Positions 1 through 6,319 of a DNA stretch of 6,319 nt are shown piece after piece. The translations under genes and the position numbers were made by a program. Source of the DNA: Actinomycetes bacterium (GTDB lineage: Bacteria > Actinomycetota > Thermoleophilia > Solirubrobacterales > Solirubrobacteraceae); assembly GCA_023405705.1 (NCBI GenBank), contig JAEXXR010000040.1, positions 1 to 6,319 on the forward strand, in the 5' to 3' direction. The notes beneath the pieces were generated by a model. The model searched no databases. It had not been told where the DNA came from and was given only the letters and a program-made list of their open reading frames with translations. Within the stretch, counting starts at the first letter, position 1; every line of letters begins with the position of its first letter.

Positions 1-627
1 CTTCCCCCGGAAGCCCTTCACCCCCGTCGCCAGCCGCAGCTCGACGCCCTGCTCGCGGTGGAGCTGCGCGCAGCGCTCGCCGAGCAGCGGGCCGAGCGGC
101 AGCAGCGGATGCGGCGCGACGTCGATCAGCGTCACGTCGAGGCCCAGTCTGCGCGCGGTCGAGGCGACCTCGGCGCCGACGAAGCCGGCCCCGACGACCG
201 CCACGCGCGGCGACCCCGTCTCCAGCTCGCGCCGCAGCGCCAGCGTGTCGTCGATGTCGCGCAGCGTGTGCAGGCCGACCAGCTCGCCGCCGGGACCGCC
301 CCACTCGCGCGCCCGGCAGCCGGTAGCGACGATCAGCCGGTCGTAGGCGACCCGCGCGCCGTCGGCCAGCACGACCTCCTTGGCGTCGCGGTCGAGCCCG
401 GTCGCGGCGGCGCCGAGGCGCCACGTCACGTCCAGCTCCGCGCAGGGGAAGTCGCACTGCTCGACGGTGTGCGCGCCGGCCAGCAGCTCCTTGGAGAGCG
501 GCGGGCGCGTGTAGGGCAGGCGCCGCTCGTCGCCGATCACGACCAGCTCGCCCGCGTGCCCGGCCGAGCGCAGCGCCTGCGCGGCGCGCAGCCCGGCGAG
601 CGAGGCGCCGACGACGACGATCCTCAT
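1..627 (-). CDS. FAD-dependent NAD(P)H:ferredoxin reductase (partial, C-terminus beyond left edge)
   Basis: Pyridine-nucleotide-disulphide oxidoreductase family flavoprotein that would pass electrons from NAD(P)H through FAD to the ferredoxin encoded just upstream. The first 209 codons are present; relatives are about 400 residues, so roughly half is missing. The N-terminus has the FAD-binding Rossmann fingerprint GASLAG at residues 7-12. RPPLSK at 41-46 is the conserved flavin-proximal stretch of rhodocoxin/putidaredoxin-reductase-like enzymes. ATG at 101-103 ends the first FAD segment, and a second Rossmann fingerprint GAGFVG at 146-151 is the NAD(P)H site. Start: ATG at 627 with a GAGGG Shine-Dalgarno (640-636, minus strand) 8 nt upstream, overlapping the ferredoxin stop codon. 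It is the fourth gene of the operon, 11 bp after the ferredoxin. Family assignment is firm; the final electron acceptor is not visible. Confidence 0.93.
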   Translation of the reverse strand, partial: MRIVVVGASLAGLRAAQALRSAGHAGELVVIGDERRLPYTRPPLSKELLAGAHTVEQCDFPCAELDVTWRLGAAATGLDRDAKEVVLADGARVAYDRLIVATGCRAREWGGPGGELVGLHTLRDIDDTLALRRELETGSPRVAVVGAGFVGAEVASTARRLGLDVTLIDVAPHPLLPLGPLLGERCAQLHREQGVELRLATGVKGFRGK

Positions 628-638
628 CGCGTGCGCCC

Positions 639-827
639 TCAGCCCTCGAGCTTGATCGCCATCATCGGGCAGACCTGCGCGGCCTGCTCGACCTCGGCCC
701 GTCTGTCCTCGCCGACCTCCTCGACCCAGGTCAGGGAGTCGTCGTCGTGCAGCTCGAAGACGTCCGGCGCGGCGAAGACGCACTCGCCGTGCGCCTGGCA
801 GAGGTTCATGTCGACGTGGACCTTCAT
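639..827 (-). CDS. Small [3Fe-4S]-type ferredoxin
   Basis: A 62-residue acidic soluble ferredoxin. Cysteines are C10-x2-H13-x2-C16 and a single C53-P54 near the C-terminus. The second cysteine of the usual CxxCxxC run is replaced by His. That three-cysteine pattern is known from single-cluster [3Fe-4S] ferredoxins that serve cytochrome P450s in actinobacteria. The length is normal for that family. Start: ATG at 827, preceded by GAAGGGAG (841-834, minus strand) at 6 nt. The ATG overlaps the stop of the FAH gene as ATGA, so translation is probably coupled. It sits directly before a ferredoxin reductase, making a complete two-component electron-transfer pair. The longer reading frame extending upstream to 950 would overlap the FAH gene deeply and is not used. 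Its partner oxygenase is not in the window. Confidence 0.93.
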   Translation of the reverse strand: MKVHVDMNLCQAHGECVFAAPDVFELHDDDSLTWVEEVGEDRRAEVEQAAQVCPMMAIKLEG

Positions 828-1684
828 GACGCGCTCCCTTCGGCGGCGGCCATCCGCTCGGCCTCGTCCTCGGGGACGGCGAGCGCGACGTGCAGGGTGT
901 TGGGCGAGACGGCGAGCTGGTCGCCGGCTCCGGTCAGGTCGACCTCCCACTCGACGACCGTGCTCTCGACGCGGCCGAGCCCGTCGATCTCGACGGCGAC
1001 CGTGTCGCCGACCTCCATCGGGCGGGAGTTGGCCGGCGTGCCGCTGAGGATCACGTCGCCCGGCTCGAGCGTGATCAGGCGCGAGAGGTCGGCGAGCTGG
1101 TAGGCGACGCCCCAGATCAGGTCCTCCGCGGTCGCGCGCTGGACGACCTCGCCGTTGAGCAGCGTGCGCAGCTCGTACGAGGTCGGGTCGAACTCGCTCG
1201 CGGGGACGACGACCGGGGAGATCGGCAGGAAGCCGTCCTGCCCCTTGACGCGCAGCATCGAGCCGCGGTCGGCGTGGCGGAAGTCGTGCAGGCCGACGTC
1301 GTTGGCGACCGCGTAGCCCTCGACGTACGACAGCGCGTCGTCGATCGAGACGCCGTGCATCCGTCTGCCGACCACGACGGCCAGCTCGCCCTCGTAGTTG
1401 AGGAAGCGCGCGCCGGCCGGCCGTCTCAATTGCCCGCGATGGCCGCCCAGCGCCGTCGGCGGCTTCATGAAGTACGAGGGGTAGTCGGGCGTGCGCGCCT
1501 GGTACTCCTCGATGCGGCTGCGGTACGTCAGGTGGACGGCGATGATCTTCGACGGCTGCACCGGCGCGAGGTAGGTCACCTCCGCCTCCGGCAGCCGCGT
1601 GCCGTCCTCCAGCACGACGACGTCGCCGTCGAGCGTGCCGTGGCGCGCCTGTCCGCCGTCGGCGATCCGGACTCTTCCTGCCAT
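824..1684 (-). CDS. Fumarylacetoacetate hydrolase (FAH) superfamily protein
   Basis: A 286-residue member of the FAH/HpcE (MhpD-like) superfamily, metal-dependent enzymes that hydrolyse, decarboxylate, hydrate or isomerise beta-diketo and 2-oxo acids in aromatic and related catabolism. Residues about 1-40 form the N-terminal cap and about 46-250 the FAH fold. Likely metal ligands are E98 and E100 (in NYEGELAVVVGR) and D129 (in VANDV). Other family signatures are K148-G-Q-D-G-F and SGTP at 214-217. Oddities: the usual NYxxHxxE segment reads LTYRSRIEE, with R57 where family members often have the catalytic His (E60 kept). The glycine-rich GTPxGVG loop reads GTPANSRP. The exact reaction is therefore open. 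Start: ATG at 1684, chosen because an excellent Shine-Dalgarno GGGAGGTGA lies 5 nt upstream (1698-1690, minus strand). The in-frame GTG at 1693 lies inside that site. It starts 16 bp after the amidohydrolase stop, and its stop overlaps the ferredoxin start. Confidence 0.92.
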   Translation of the reverse strand: MAGRVRIADGGQARHGTLDGDVVVLEDGTRLPEAEVTYLAPVQPSKIIAVHLTYRSRIEEYQARTPDYPSYFMKPPTALGGHRGQLRRPAGARFLNYEGELAVVVGRRMHGVSIDDALSYVEGYAVANDVGLHDFRHADRGSMLRVKGQDGFLPISPVVVPASEFDPTSYELRTLLNGEVVQRATAEDLIWGVAYQLADLSRLITLEPGDVILSGTPANSRPMEVGDTVAVEIDGLGRVESTVVEWEVDLTGAGDQLAVSPNTLHVALAVPEDEAERMAAAEGSAS

Positions 1685-1689
1685 GCGCT

Positions 1690-1698
1690 TCACCTCCC
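1690..1698 (-). promoter_or_regulatory. Shine-Dalgarno that fixes the FAH gene start
   Basis: On the minus strand GGGAGGTGA is close to a perfect anti-16S match and lies 5 nt before ATG at 1684. A possible GTG start (1693) is embedded in this site, so the downstream ATG is the likely true start. Confidence 0.75.
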
Positions 1699-1700
1699 TG

Positions 1701-2828
<1,128 letters not shown>

Positions 2829-2888
2829 CACCACTCCTCGATCGGTGCCGCGCACGTCTCTCCTCGTCCGCGGCTCGGGACTGACGAC

Positions 2889-2917
2889 ATCCTGCGATGC
2901 GGCCCCGGGAGCGGCAA
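2889..2917 (-). promoter_or_regulatory. Candidate promoter of the amidohydrolase operon
   Basis: On the minus strand TTGCCG (2917-2912) is followed after 17 nt by CAGGAT (2894-2889), an acceptable but weak sigma70-like pair. It would place the transcript start near 2882, leaving a leader of about 54 nt with a good Shine-Dalgarno. The four LysR-type boxes would then begin about 57 nt upstream of the start, where an activating LysR regulator usually sits. This is inference from spacing only. Confidence 0.35.
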
Positions 2918-2938
2918 CAGGGTTTTGAGATCGACTGA

Positions 2939-3026
2939 TCGCGTCCGGCGATGCACGTGGTCGCGGCGGGCGATTCACCCGATCGCGGCGGTCGATTCAC
3001 CGCATCGCATCCTCCGATGCATGACA
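2939..3026. repeat. Four tandem 22-bp units, probable LysR-type operator array
   Basis: Four consecutive 22-bp units start at 2939, 2961, 2983 and 3005. All four carry TCGC-N6-CGAT-K-CA at the same offset (TCGC at 2939, 2961, 2983, 3005; CGAT at 2949, 2971, 2993, 3015). The two middle units share 18 of 19 bases over 2961-2979 and 2983-3001; the outer units are more diverged (about 15-16 of 22 in the comparisons I made). Straddling each unit start is a LysR-family T-N11-A box: ATC-N9-GAT at 2938-2952, 2982-2996 and 3004-3018, and GTC-N9-GAT at 2960-2974. The array lies in the divergent region between the LysR gene and the amidohydrolase operon. A 22-bp period is close to two helical turns, so all boxes would face the same side of the DNA. 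The repeat is seen directly; the operator role is inferred. Confidence 0.75.
3002..3020. promoter_or_regulatory. Inverted repeat GCATCG-N7-CGATGC (most symmetric LysR-type box)
   Basis: Perfect 6-bp arms at 3002-3007 and 3015-3020 enclose ATC-N9-GAT (3004-3018). It begins 37 nt before the LysR start codon and would overlap that gene's own promoter, the arrangement expected for autorepression. Confidence 0.6.
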
Positions 3027-3030
3027 TGAT
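3025..3030 (+). promoter_or_regulatory. Candidate -10 element of the LysR gene
   Basis: CATGAT matches the TATAAT consensus at four of six positions and ends 8 nt before the ATG at 3039. Transcription would start at or next to the start codon, giving a leaderless message. No good -35 is seen. The candidate fits with the absence of a Shine-Dalgarno. Confidence 0.35.
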
Positions 3031-3038
3031 CAGCCGCG

Positions 3039-3959
3039 ATGGACCTGCGTCAGCTGCGCTACTTCGTCGCCGTCGCCGAGGAGCTCCACTTCACCCGCGC
3101 CGCGTCCCGGCTGCATCTCGCGCAGTCGGCGCTGAGCGCGCAGATCGTCGCGCTCGAGCGCGAGATCGGCGCGCCCCTGCTCGCGCGCTCCAACCGCCGC
3201 GTCGCGCTGACGCCGGTCGGCGCCGCGCTGCTGCCGCAGGCGCGCGAGCTGCTCGCCGACGCCGACCGCATCCTCGCCGAGGCGCGCGCCCACGCCCAGC
3301 GCGAGGCCGACACGCTCTCGGTCGGCTGCCTCGGCGCCGTCCCGGGCGAGCTGCTGTCGGCCGTCCTCGCCGAGCTGAAGCAGGAGCGGCCGAGCGCGCA
3401 GGTCGAGGTCCACGCCTTCGACTTCGCGCAGATCCAGGACAGCCTGACCGAGTCGCGCGCCGACGTCGCCTTCCTCTACCTCCCCTACGACGAGGGCGAG
3501 CGCGGCGAGGTCGAGGTGATCTCGCTCGTCGAGGAGCCGCGTGTCGTGCTGCTGTCTGCCTCCCACCCGCTCGCCGGCCGCGCCTCGCTGACCCCCGCCG
3601 ACCTCGCCGAGGAGACCTTCATCAGCCACTCCGCGGCGGTGCCGGAGGAGTGGCGCGACTTCTGGCTGCTGCGCGGCGAGCTGGGCCGCCGGCCGGCGAT
3701 CCACAGCCACACCGCCGACACGCTGGAGGAGTGGCTGCACCTGATCGCGCAGGGCAAGGGGATCGACACCGCCCCGACGCTGATCAGCCGCTACTACCCG
3801 TGGCCGGGGATCCGCTTCGTGCCGCTCGCCGACGCCGAGCCGGCGACGCTCGCGGTCGTGCGCCGCCGCAGCGAGACGGCCGAGCCGCTCGTCGACGCCT
3901 TCGTCCAGCTCGCCCGCGCCGTCAGCGCACGGGAGCTCGACGACGCGACGAGCGCCTGA
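3039..3959 (+). CDS. LysR-family transcriptional regulator
   Basis: A 306-residue regulator of typical LysR length. Residues 1-60 form the winged helix-turn-helix: MDLRQLRYFVAVAEELHFTR leads into the helices around A21-I36 (AASRLHLAQSALSAQI), followed by LEREIGAPLL and the wing with LTPVG at 57-61. Residues about 65-90 make the linker helix. The rest, from LSVGCLGAVPGELL to about 295, is the two-lobed periplasmic-binding-protein-like effector domain. The start is forced: an in-frame TGA at 3027-3029 lies 9 nt upstream of the ATG. No Shine-Dalgarno is visible, so the gene may be leaderless. It is divergent from the HDAH/FAH/ferredoxin operon and 210 bp away, with four LysR-type boxes between them. 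It probably controls that operon and itself. The inducer is unknown. Confidence 0.95.
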   Translation: MDLRQLRYFVAVAEELHFTRAASRLHLAQSALSAQIVALEREIGAPLLARSNRRVALTPVGAALLPQARELLADADRILAEARAHAQREADTLSVGCLGAVPGELLSAVLAELKQERPSAQVEVHAFDFAQIQDSLTESRADVAFLYLPYDEGERGEVEVISLVEEPRVVLLSASHPLAGRASLTPADLAEETFISHSAAVPEEWRDFWLLRGELGRRPAIHSHTADTLEEWLHLIAQGKGIDTAPTLISRYYPWPGIRFVPLADAEPATLAVVRRRSETAEPLVDAFVQLARAVSARELDDATSA

Positions 3960-4045
3960 GCGGGCCCTCCCACCGCGCCTGCCTCGCGCGCGTCCACAGG
4001 CTCGCCACTCTCCTCGCCCGCTCGCTCGACGCACCCGCCCGCTCG

Positions 4046-4070
4046 CCCCGCCGCGCGGAAAGCGGCGTGG
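4046..4070 (+). terminator. Possible terminator hairpin after the LysR gene
   Basis: CGCCGC (4049-4054) pairs with GCGGCG (4062-4067) around a 7-nt GCGGAAA loop. Two more G-C pairs lie beyond one mismatch (4046-4047 with 4069-4070). There is no T-run, and it lies about 90 nt past the LysR stop, so it may instead be part of the desaturase upstream region. The rest of the 176-bp gap (3960-4135) is C-rich with nothing else I can recognise. Confidence 0.35.
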
Positions 4071-4088
4071 CGCGCGGGCGCCCGGCGT

Positions 4089-4094
4089 TAGGAT
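4089..4094 (+). promoter_or_regulatory. Candidate -10 element of the desaturase gene
   Basis: TAGGAT stands out as an A+T-richer hexamer within G+C-rich sequence, 41 nt before the GTG at 4136. Transcription from about 4101 would leave a 35-nt leader containing the GAGGGGG ribosome site at 4121-4127. No convincing -35 hexamer is seen at the expected distance. Confidence 0.4.
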
Positions 4095-4120
4095 GCCCTC
4101 ACATCTCGTCGACCAGCCGT

Positions 4121-4127
4121 GAGGGGG
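4121..4127 (+). promoter_or_regulatory. Ribosome binding site of the desaturase gene
   Basis: GAGGGGG lies 8 nt before GTG at 4136. An earlier in-frame GTG at 4127 begins on the last base of this site and is too close to be served by it, so 4136 is the better start. Confidence 0.65.
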
Positions 4128-4135
4128 TGCTCGCC

Positions 4136-5116
4136 GTGGACAGCCAGGATGCCGTCGCCGTGCCGGCCGGCGGACCGACGCCGGAGGACGTCGAGCCGGT
4201 CGCCAACGAGCGGCGCGACCGCATCATCACCGGCCTCGTGACGGTCGTGCCGGTGCTCGGGCTCGGCCTCGTCGCCTGGCAGCTGTGGGCCGTCGCGCTC
4301 GGCTGGAGCGACCTCGCGGTCCTGGCGATCATGTACTTCTTCTCCGCCCTCGGGATCACCGTCGGCTTCCACCGGCTGTTCACCCACCGCGCCTTCAAGA
4401 CGACCCCCGCGGTGCGCGCCTTCTTCGCCGCCTGGGGCTCGATCGCGATCGAGGGGCCGGTGATCTCGTGGGTCGCCGACCACCGCAAGCACCACGCCTT
4501 CTCCGACCGCTTCGGCGACCCGCACAGCCCCCACGTCGAGCACGGCCACGGCTGGCGCGGCGCGCTGCGCGGCCTCGCCCACGCGCACGTCGGCTGGCTG
4601 TTCGTCCACACCCACCGTGGCAACAAGAGACGCTACGCGCCCGACCTGCTGAGAGACCCGGTCGTGTCGTGGTTCGACCGCACCTTCATCTTCTGGGCCG
4701 TCGGCGGCTTCCTGATCGCGGCTGCGCTCGGCTTCCTGCTCGGCGGGCTGTCGTGGCAGGCGGCGCTGACCGCGCTGCTGTGGGGCGGGCTGGTGCGGAT
4801 CCTGCTGCTGCACCACGTCACCTACTCGATCAACTCGCTCTGCCACTACTTCGGCCGGCGGCCGTTCGAGACCGGCGACCAGTCGCGCAACCTCGCCTGG
4901 CTGGCGCCCTTCTCGCTCGGCGAGGCGTGGCACAACGCCCACCACGCCTTCCCCACCTCGGCGCGCCACGGCGTCGACCGCCGCCAGCTCGACATCTCGG
5001 CCGCGGTCATCGCGCTGCTCGAAAAGACCGGATTGGCGTGGGACGTCGTGCGCGTCCCGCCGGAGCGGCTCGACGCCAAGCGCCGCGACCCCTCGGCGCC
5101 GCGCGCGACCGCCTGA
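4136..5116 (+). CDS. Membrane fatty-acid (acyl-CoA/acyl-lipid delta-9 type) desaturase
   Basis: A 326-residue integral-membrane di-iron desaturase that would introduce a cis double bond into a long acyl chain. All three histidine boxes are intact: H79-RLFT-H84, H116-RK-H119-H120 and H266-NA-H269-H270. Further conserved points are the HAHVGW segment (149-154) and NSLCH (233-237) before the third box, as in stearoyl-CoA desaturases. Hydrophobic segments fall at about 31-55, 59-76, 95-112, 183-205 and 208-226, arranged around the boxes as in the family. There is no fused cytochrome b5 or ferredoxin domain, so electrons must come from another protein. Start: GTG at 4136, by its Shine-Dalgarno at 4121-4127. 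The gene stands alone with its own promoter and a hairpin after it. Positional specificity and acyl carrier cannot be told from the sequence. The same open frame runs back to 2951 in a wrong frame over LysR; that part is not coding. Confidence 0.94.
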   Translation: MDSQDAVAVPAGGPTPEDVEPVANERRDRIITGLVTVVPVLGLGLVAWQLWAVALGWSDLAVLAIMYFFSALGITVGFHRLFTHRAFKTTPAVRAFFAAWGSIAIEGPVISWVADHRKHHAFSDRFGDPHSPHVEHGHGWRGALRGLAHAHVGWLFVHTHRGNKRRYAPDLLRDPVVSWFDRTFIFWAVGGFLIAAALGFLLGGLSWQAALTALLWGGLVRILLLHHVTYSINSLCHYFGRRPFETGDQSRNLAWLAPFSLGEAWHNAHHAFPTSARHGVDRRQLDISAAVIALLEKTGLAWDVVRVPPERLDAKRRDPSAPRATA

Positions 5117-5122
5117 CGGGTC

Positions 5123-5154
5123 CGGCCGCCGGCCGCCGCTCGGCGGTGCGGCCG
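5123..5154 (+). terminator. G+C-rich hairpin between desaturase and DAHP synthase genes
   Basis: Seven nt after the desaturase stop, CGGCCGC (5123-5129) pairs with GCGGCCG (5148-5154). An inner stem CCGCC (5133-5137) / GGCGG (5142-5146) closes a GCTC loop, with a small internal bulge between the stems. No T-run follows, which is common for putative terminators in very G+C-rich bacteria. Position and strength make a terminator plausible but unproven. Confidence 0.5.
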
Positions 5155-5188
5155 CGGGTTCGGCCGGCAGCGGCCCCCGCGGTGCCGT

Positions 5189-5194
5189 TATCCT
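5189..5194 (+). promoter_or_regulatory. Candidate -10 element of the DAHP synthase gene
   Basis: TATCCT ends 8 nt before GTG at 5203, so transcription would start at or just before that codon and give a leaderless mRNA. No Shine-Dalgarno is present before GTG 5203 or ATG 5212. No clear -35 hexamer is seen. Confidence 0.4.
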
Positions 5195-5202
5195 GGCTCC
5201 CC

Positions 5203-6282
5203 GTGAGCAGCATGACCCGACATCTCGAAGAGCTGCGCGATCAGCGCATCGGCCGCGTCGTCCCGCTGGTGACCCCCGCGCTGATGCTGCACCAGCTTCC
5301 GTTGAGCGACGCGCAGGCCGAGGTCGTGCTGAGGGGTCGCAGCGAGGCCGCCAGGATCCTCGACCGCGACGACGACCGCCTCGTCGTCGTCGTCGGCCCC
5401 TGCAGCGTCCACGACCCGGAGGCCGCGCTCGACTACGCGAGACGGCTCGCGCCCGTCGCCGCCGCGCACGCCGCCGACCTGCAGATCGTGATGCGCGTCT
5501 ACTTCGAGAAGCCGCGCACGACGACCGGCTGGAAGGGCCTCATCAACGACCCGCACCTGGACGGCTCCTACGACGTCAACAACGGCCTGCGCGTCGCGCG
5601 CAGGCTGCTGCTCGAGGTGCTCGAGCTGGGCCTGCCGGTCGGCTGCGAGTTCCTCGACCCGATCATCCCGCAGTACATCGCCGACACCGTCGCCTGGGGC
5701 GCGATCGGCGCGCGCACGACCGAGAGCCAGACCCACCGCCAGCTCGCCTCGGGCCTGTCGATGCCGGTCGGCTTCAAGAACCGCACCGACGGCGACGTCG
5801 GCGTCGCGGTCGACGCCGTCCGCGCCGCGGCCGCGCCGCACACCTTCGCCGGCGTCGAGGAGTCGGGCACGCCGGCCGTCTTCACGACGCGCGGCAACGC
5901 CGACTGCCACATCATCCTCCGCGGCGGCCGCGGGACCCCGAACTACGGTCCCGAGCCGGTCGCCGAGGCGCTCGCGCAGATGGCGAAGGCCGGCCTCGCC
6001 GAGCGCGTCATCGTCGACGCCTCGCACGACAACAGCGCCAAGGACCACGAGCGCCAGGCGGTCGTCTCGCAGGAGATCGCCGACGAGATCGCCGCCGGCA
6101 ACCGCGCGATCGTCGGCGTGATGCTGGAGTCGTTCCTCGTCGCCGGCAACCAGAGCCTCGGCGACGGCTCGAACCTGACCTACGGCCAGTCGATCACCGA
6201 CAAGTGCATGGACTGGGAGACGACGGTCGGCGTCCTCGACGGCTTCGCCGCCGCGGTCCGCGCGCGGCGTGACGCCGCCTGA
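5203..6282 (+). CDS. 3-deoxy-7-phosphoheptulonate (DAHP) synthase, type I (AroF/G/H-like)
   Basis: Condenses phosphoenolpyruvate with erythrose-4-phosphate to give DAHP, the first step of the shikimate pathway to aromatic amino acids; cytoplasmic. It has 359 residues from GTG 5203, or 356 from ATG 5212, against about 350 in E. coli AroG. Numbering from the ATG: GPCSVHD at 62-68 with metal ligand C64; YFEKPRTTTGWKGL at 97-110 (substrate phosphate/PEP site); GARTTESQTHR at 166-176; PVGFKNRTDG at 185-194; H272 (DASHDNS), E306 and D330 (SITDKC) complete the metal site. The N-terminal stretch before the barrel (about residues 1-45) is present, as in feedback-regulated type I-alpha enzymes, but effector specificity cannot be read. 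GTG 5203 is chosen because TATCCT lies 8 nt upstream and suggests a leaderless start; ATG 5212 is the alternative. The gene is 86 bp downstream of the desaturase, with a hairpin between, so it is probably separately transcribed. Confidence 0.95.
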   Translation: MSSMTRHLEELRDQRIGRVVPLVTPALMLHQLPLSDAQAEVVLRGRSEAARILDRDDDRLVVVVGPCSVHDPEAALDYARRLAPVAAAHAADLQIVMRVYFEKPRTTTGWKGLINDPHLDGSYDVNNGLRVARRLLLEVLELGLPVGCEFLDPIIPQYIADTVAWGAIGARTTESQTHRQLASGLSMPVGFKNRTDGDVGVAVDAVRAAAAPHTFAGVEESGTPAVFTTRGNADCHIILRGGRGTPNYGPEPVAEALAQMAKAGLAERVIVDASHDNSAKDHERQAVVSQEIADEIAAGNRAIVGVMLESFLVAGNQSLGDGSNLTYGQSITDKCMDWETTVGVLDGFAAAVRARRDAA

Positions 6283-6319
6283 GCCGGCCGACGCGAGCCC
6301 CCGCGCCGCCGTCCCCGGC

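Noticed and set aside
58..1047. Long plus-strand open frames across the minus-strand operon (58-1047, 747-1103, 890-1957, 1599-2096, 2220-3029)
   Set aside because: They are antisense to four genes with clear family motifs, have arginine/alanine-rich composition typical of G+C-rich shadow frames, and show no domain.
2829..2978. Earlier start for the amidohydrolase (frame open to 2978)
   Set aside because: The extra 50 residues have no HDAH similarity, would cover the promoter region, and lack a ribosome site, whereas ATG 2828 has GAGGAG at 5 nt.
2939..3026. CRISPR-like or satellite repeat
   Set aside because: Units are directly abutting 22-bp copies with no spacers, limited to the promoter region and built on a LysR-type dyad; an operator array explains them better.
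2951..4135. Plus-strand open frame running from 2951 through the LysR gene into the desaturase
   Set aside because: Its N-terminal part is a frame-shifted reading of LysR. Only the part from 4136 has desaturase motifs, so it is not a regulator-desaturase fusion.
4285..5202. Possible N-terminal extension of the DAHP synthase overlapping the desaturase
   Set aside because: The sequence before 5203 is a shadow of the desaturase gene and hairpin; DAHP synthase similarity begins just after the GTG/ATG at 5203-5212.
6283..6319. Possible terminator or next gene after the DAHP synthase
   Set aside because: The 37 bases left are too short; I see no stable hairpin with a T-run and no start with a ribosome site.

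Overview
This 6.3-kb window comes from a chromosome of very high G+C (by eye about 70% or more). The coding strands end almost every codon in G or C, and genes are tightly packed with GTG as well as ATG starts. G+C-rich codon use with scattered AGA arginine codons, promoters of the TAGGAT/TATCCT kind, and probable leaderless genes suggest a high-G+C actinobacterium. Thermoleophilia/Solirubrobacterales (Conexibacter-like) is my best guess from style, not a demonstrated placement.

Layout. (1) Positions 1-2828, minus strand: a tight four-gene operon, in transcription order a histone-deacetylase-like amidohydrolase (HDAH type), a fumarylacetoacetate-hydrolase (FAH) superfamily protein, a 62-residue ferredoxin of the P450-partner [3Fe-4S] type, and an FAD/NAD(P)-dependent ferredoxin reductase that runs off the left edge (first 209 residues present). 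Gaps are 16 bp, a 4-bp ATGA overlap, and 11 bp, each gene with its own Shine-Dalgarno, so one transcript is very likely. (2) Positions 2829-3038: a 210-bp divergent control region. (3) 3039-3959, plus strand: a LysR-type regulator, divergent from the operon. (4) 4136-5116, plus strand: a membrane acyl-CoA/acyl-lipid desaturase with three histidine boxes. (5) 5203-6282, plus strand: a type I (AroF/G/H-like) DAHP synthase, first enzyme of the shikimate pathway. The last 37 bases hold nothing I can recognise.

How it fits together. The LysR gene and the amidohydrolase operon form a classic divergent regulator/target pair. The control region contains four head-to-tail 22-bp units (2939-3026), each carrying a LysR-type T-N11-A box (three are exact ATC-N9-GAT, one GTC-N9-GAT). 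I consider this the most notable feature of the window. The operon looks like a small catabolic or modification pathway: an amide/acyl hydrolase, a C-C hydrolase/isomerase/decarboxylase-type FAH protein, and a two-component electron-transfer chain that normally feeds a cytochrome P450 or similar oxygenase. No oxygenase is in the window; I would expect one beyond the left edge or elsewhere in the genome. The substrate cannot be read from the sequence. The desaturase and DAHP synthase appear to be independent housekeeping-type genes with their own promoters, separated by a G+C-rich hairpin.
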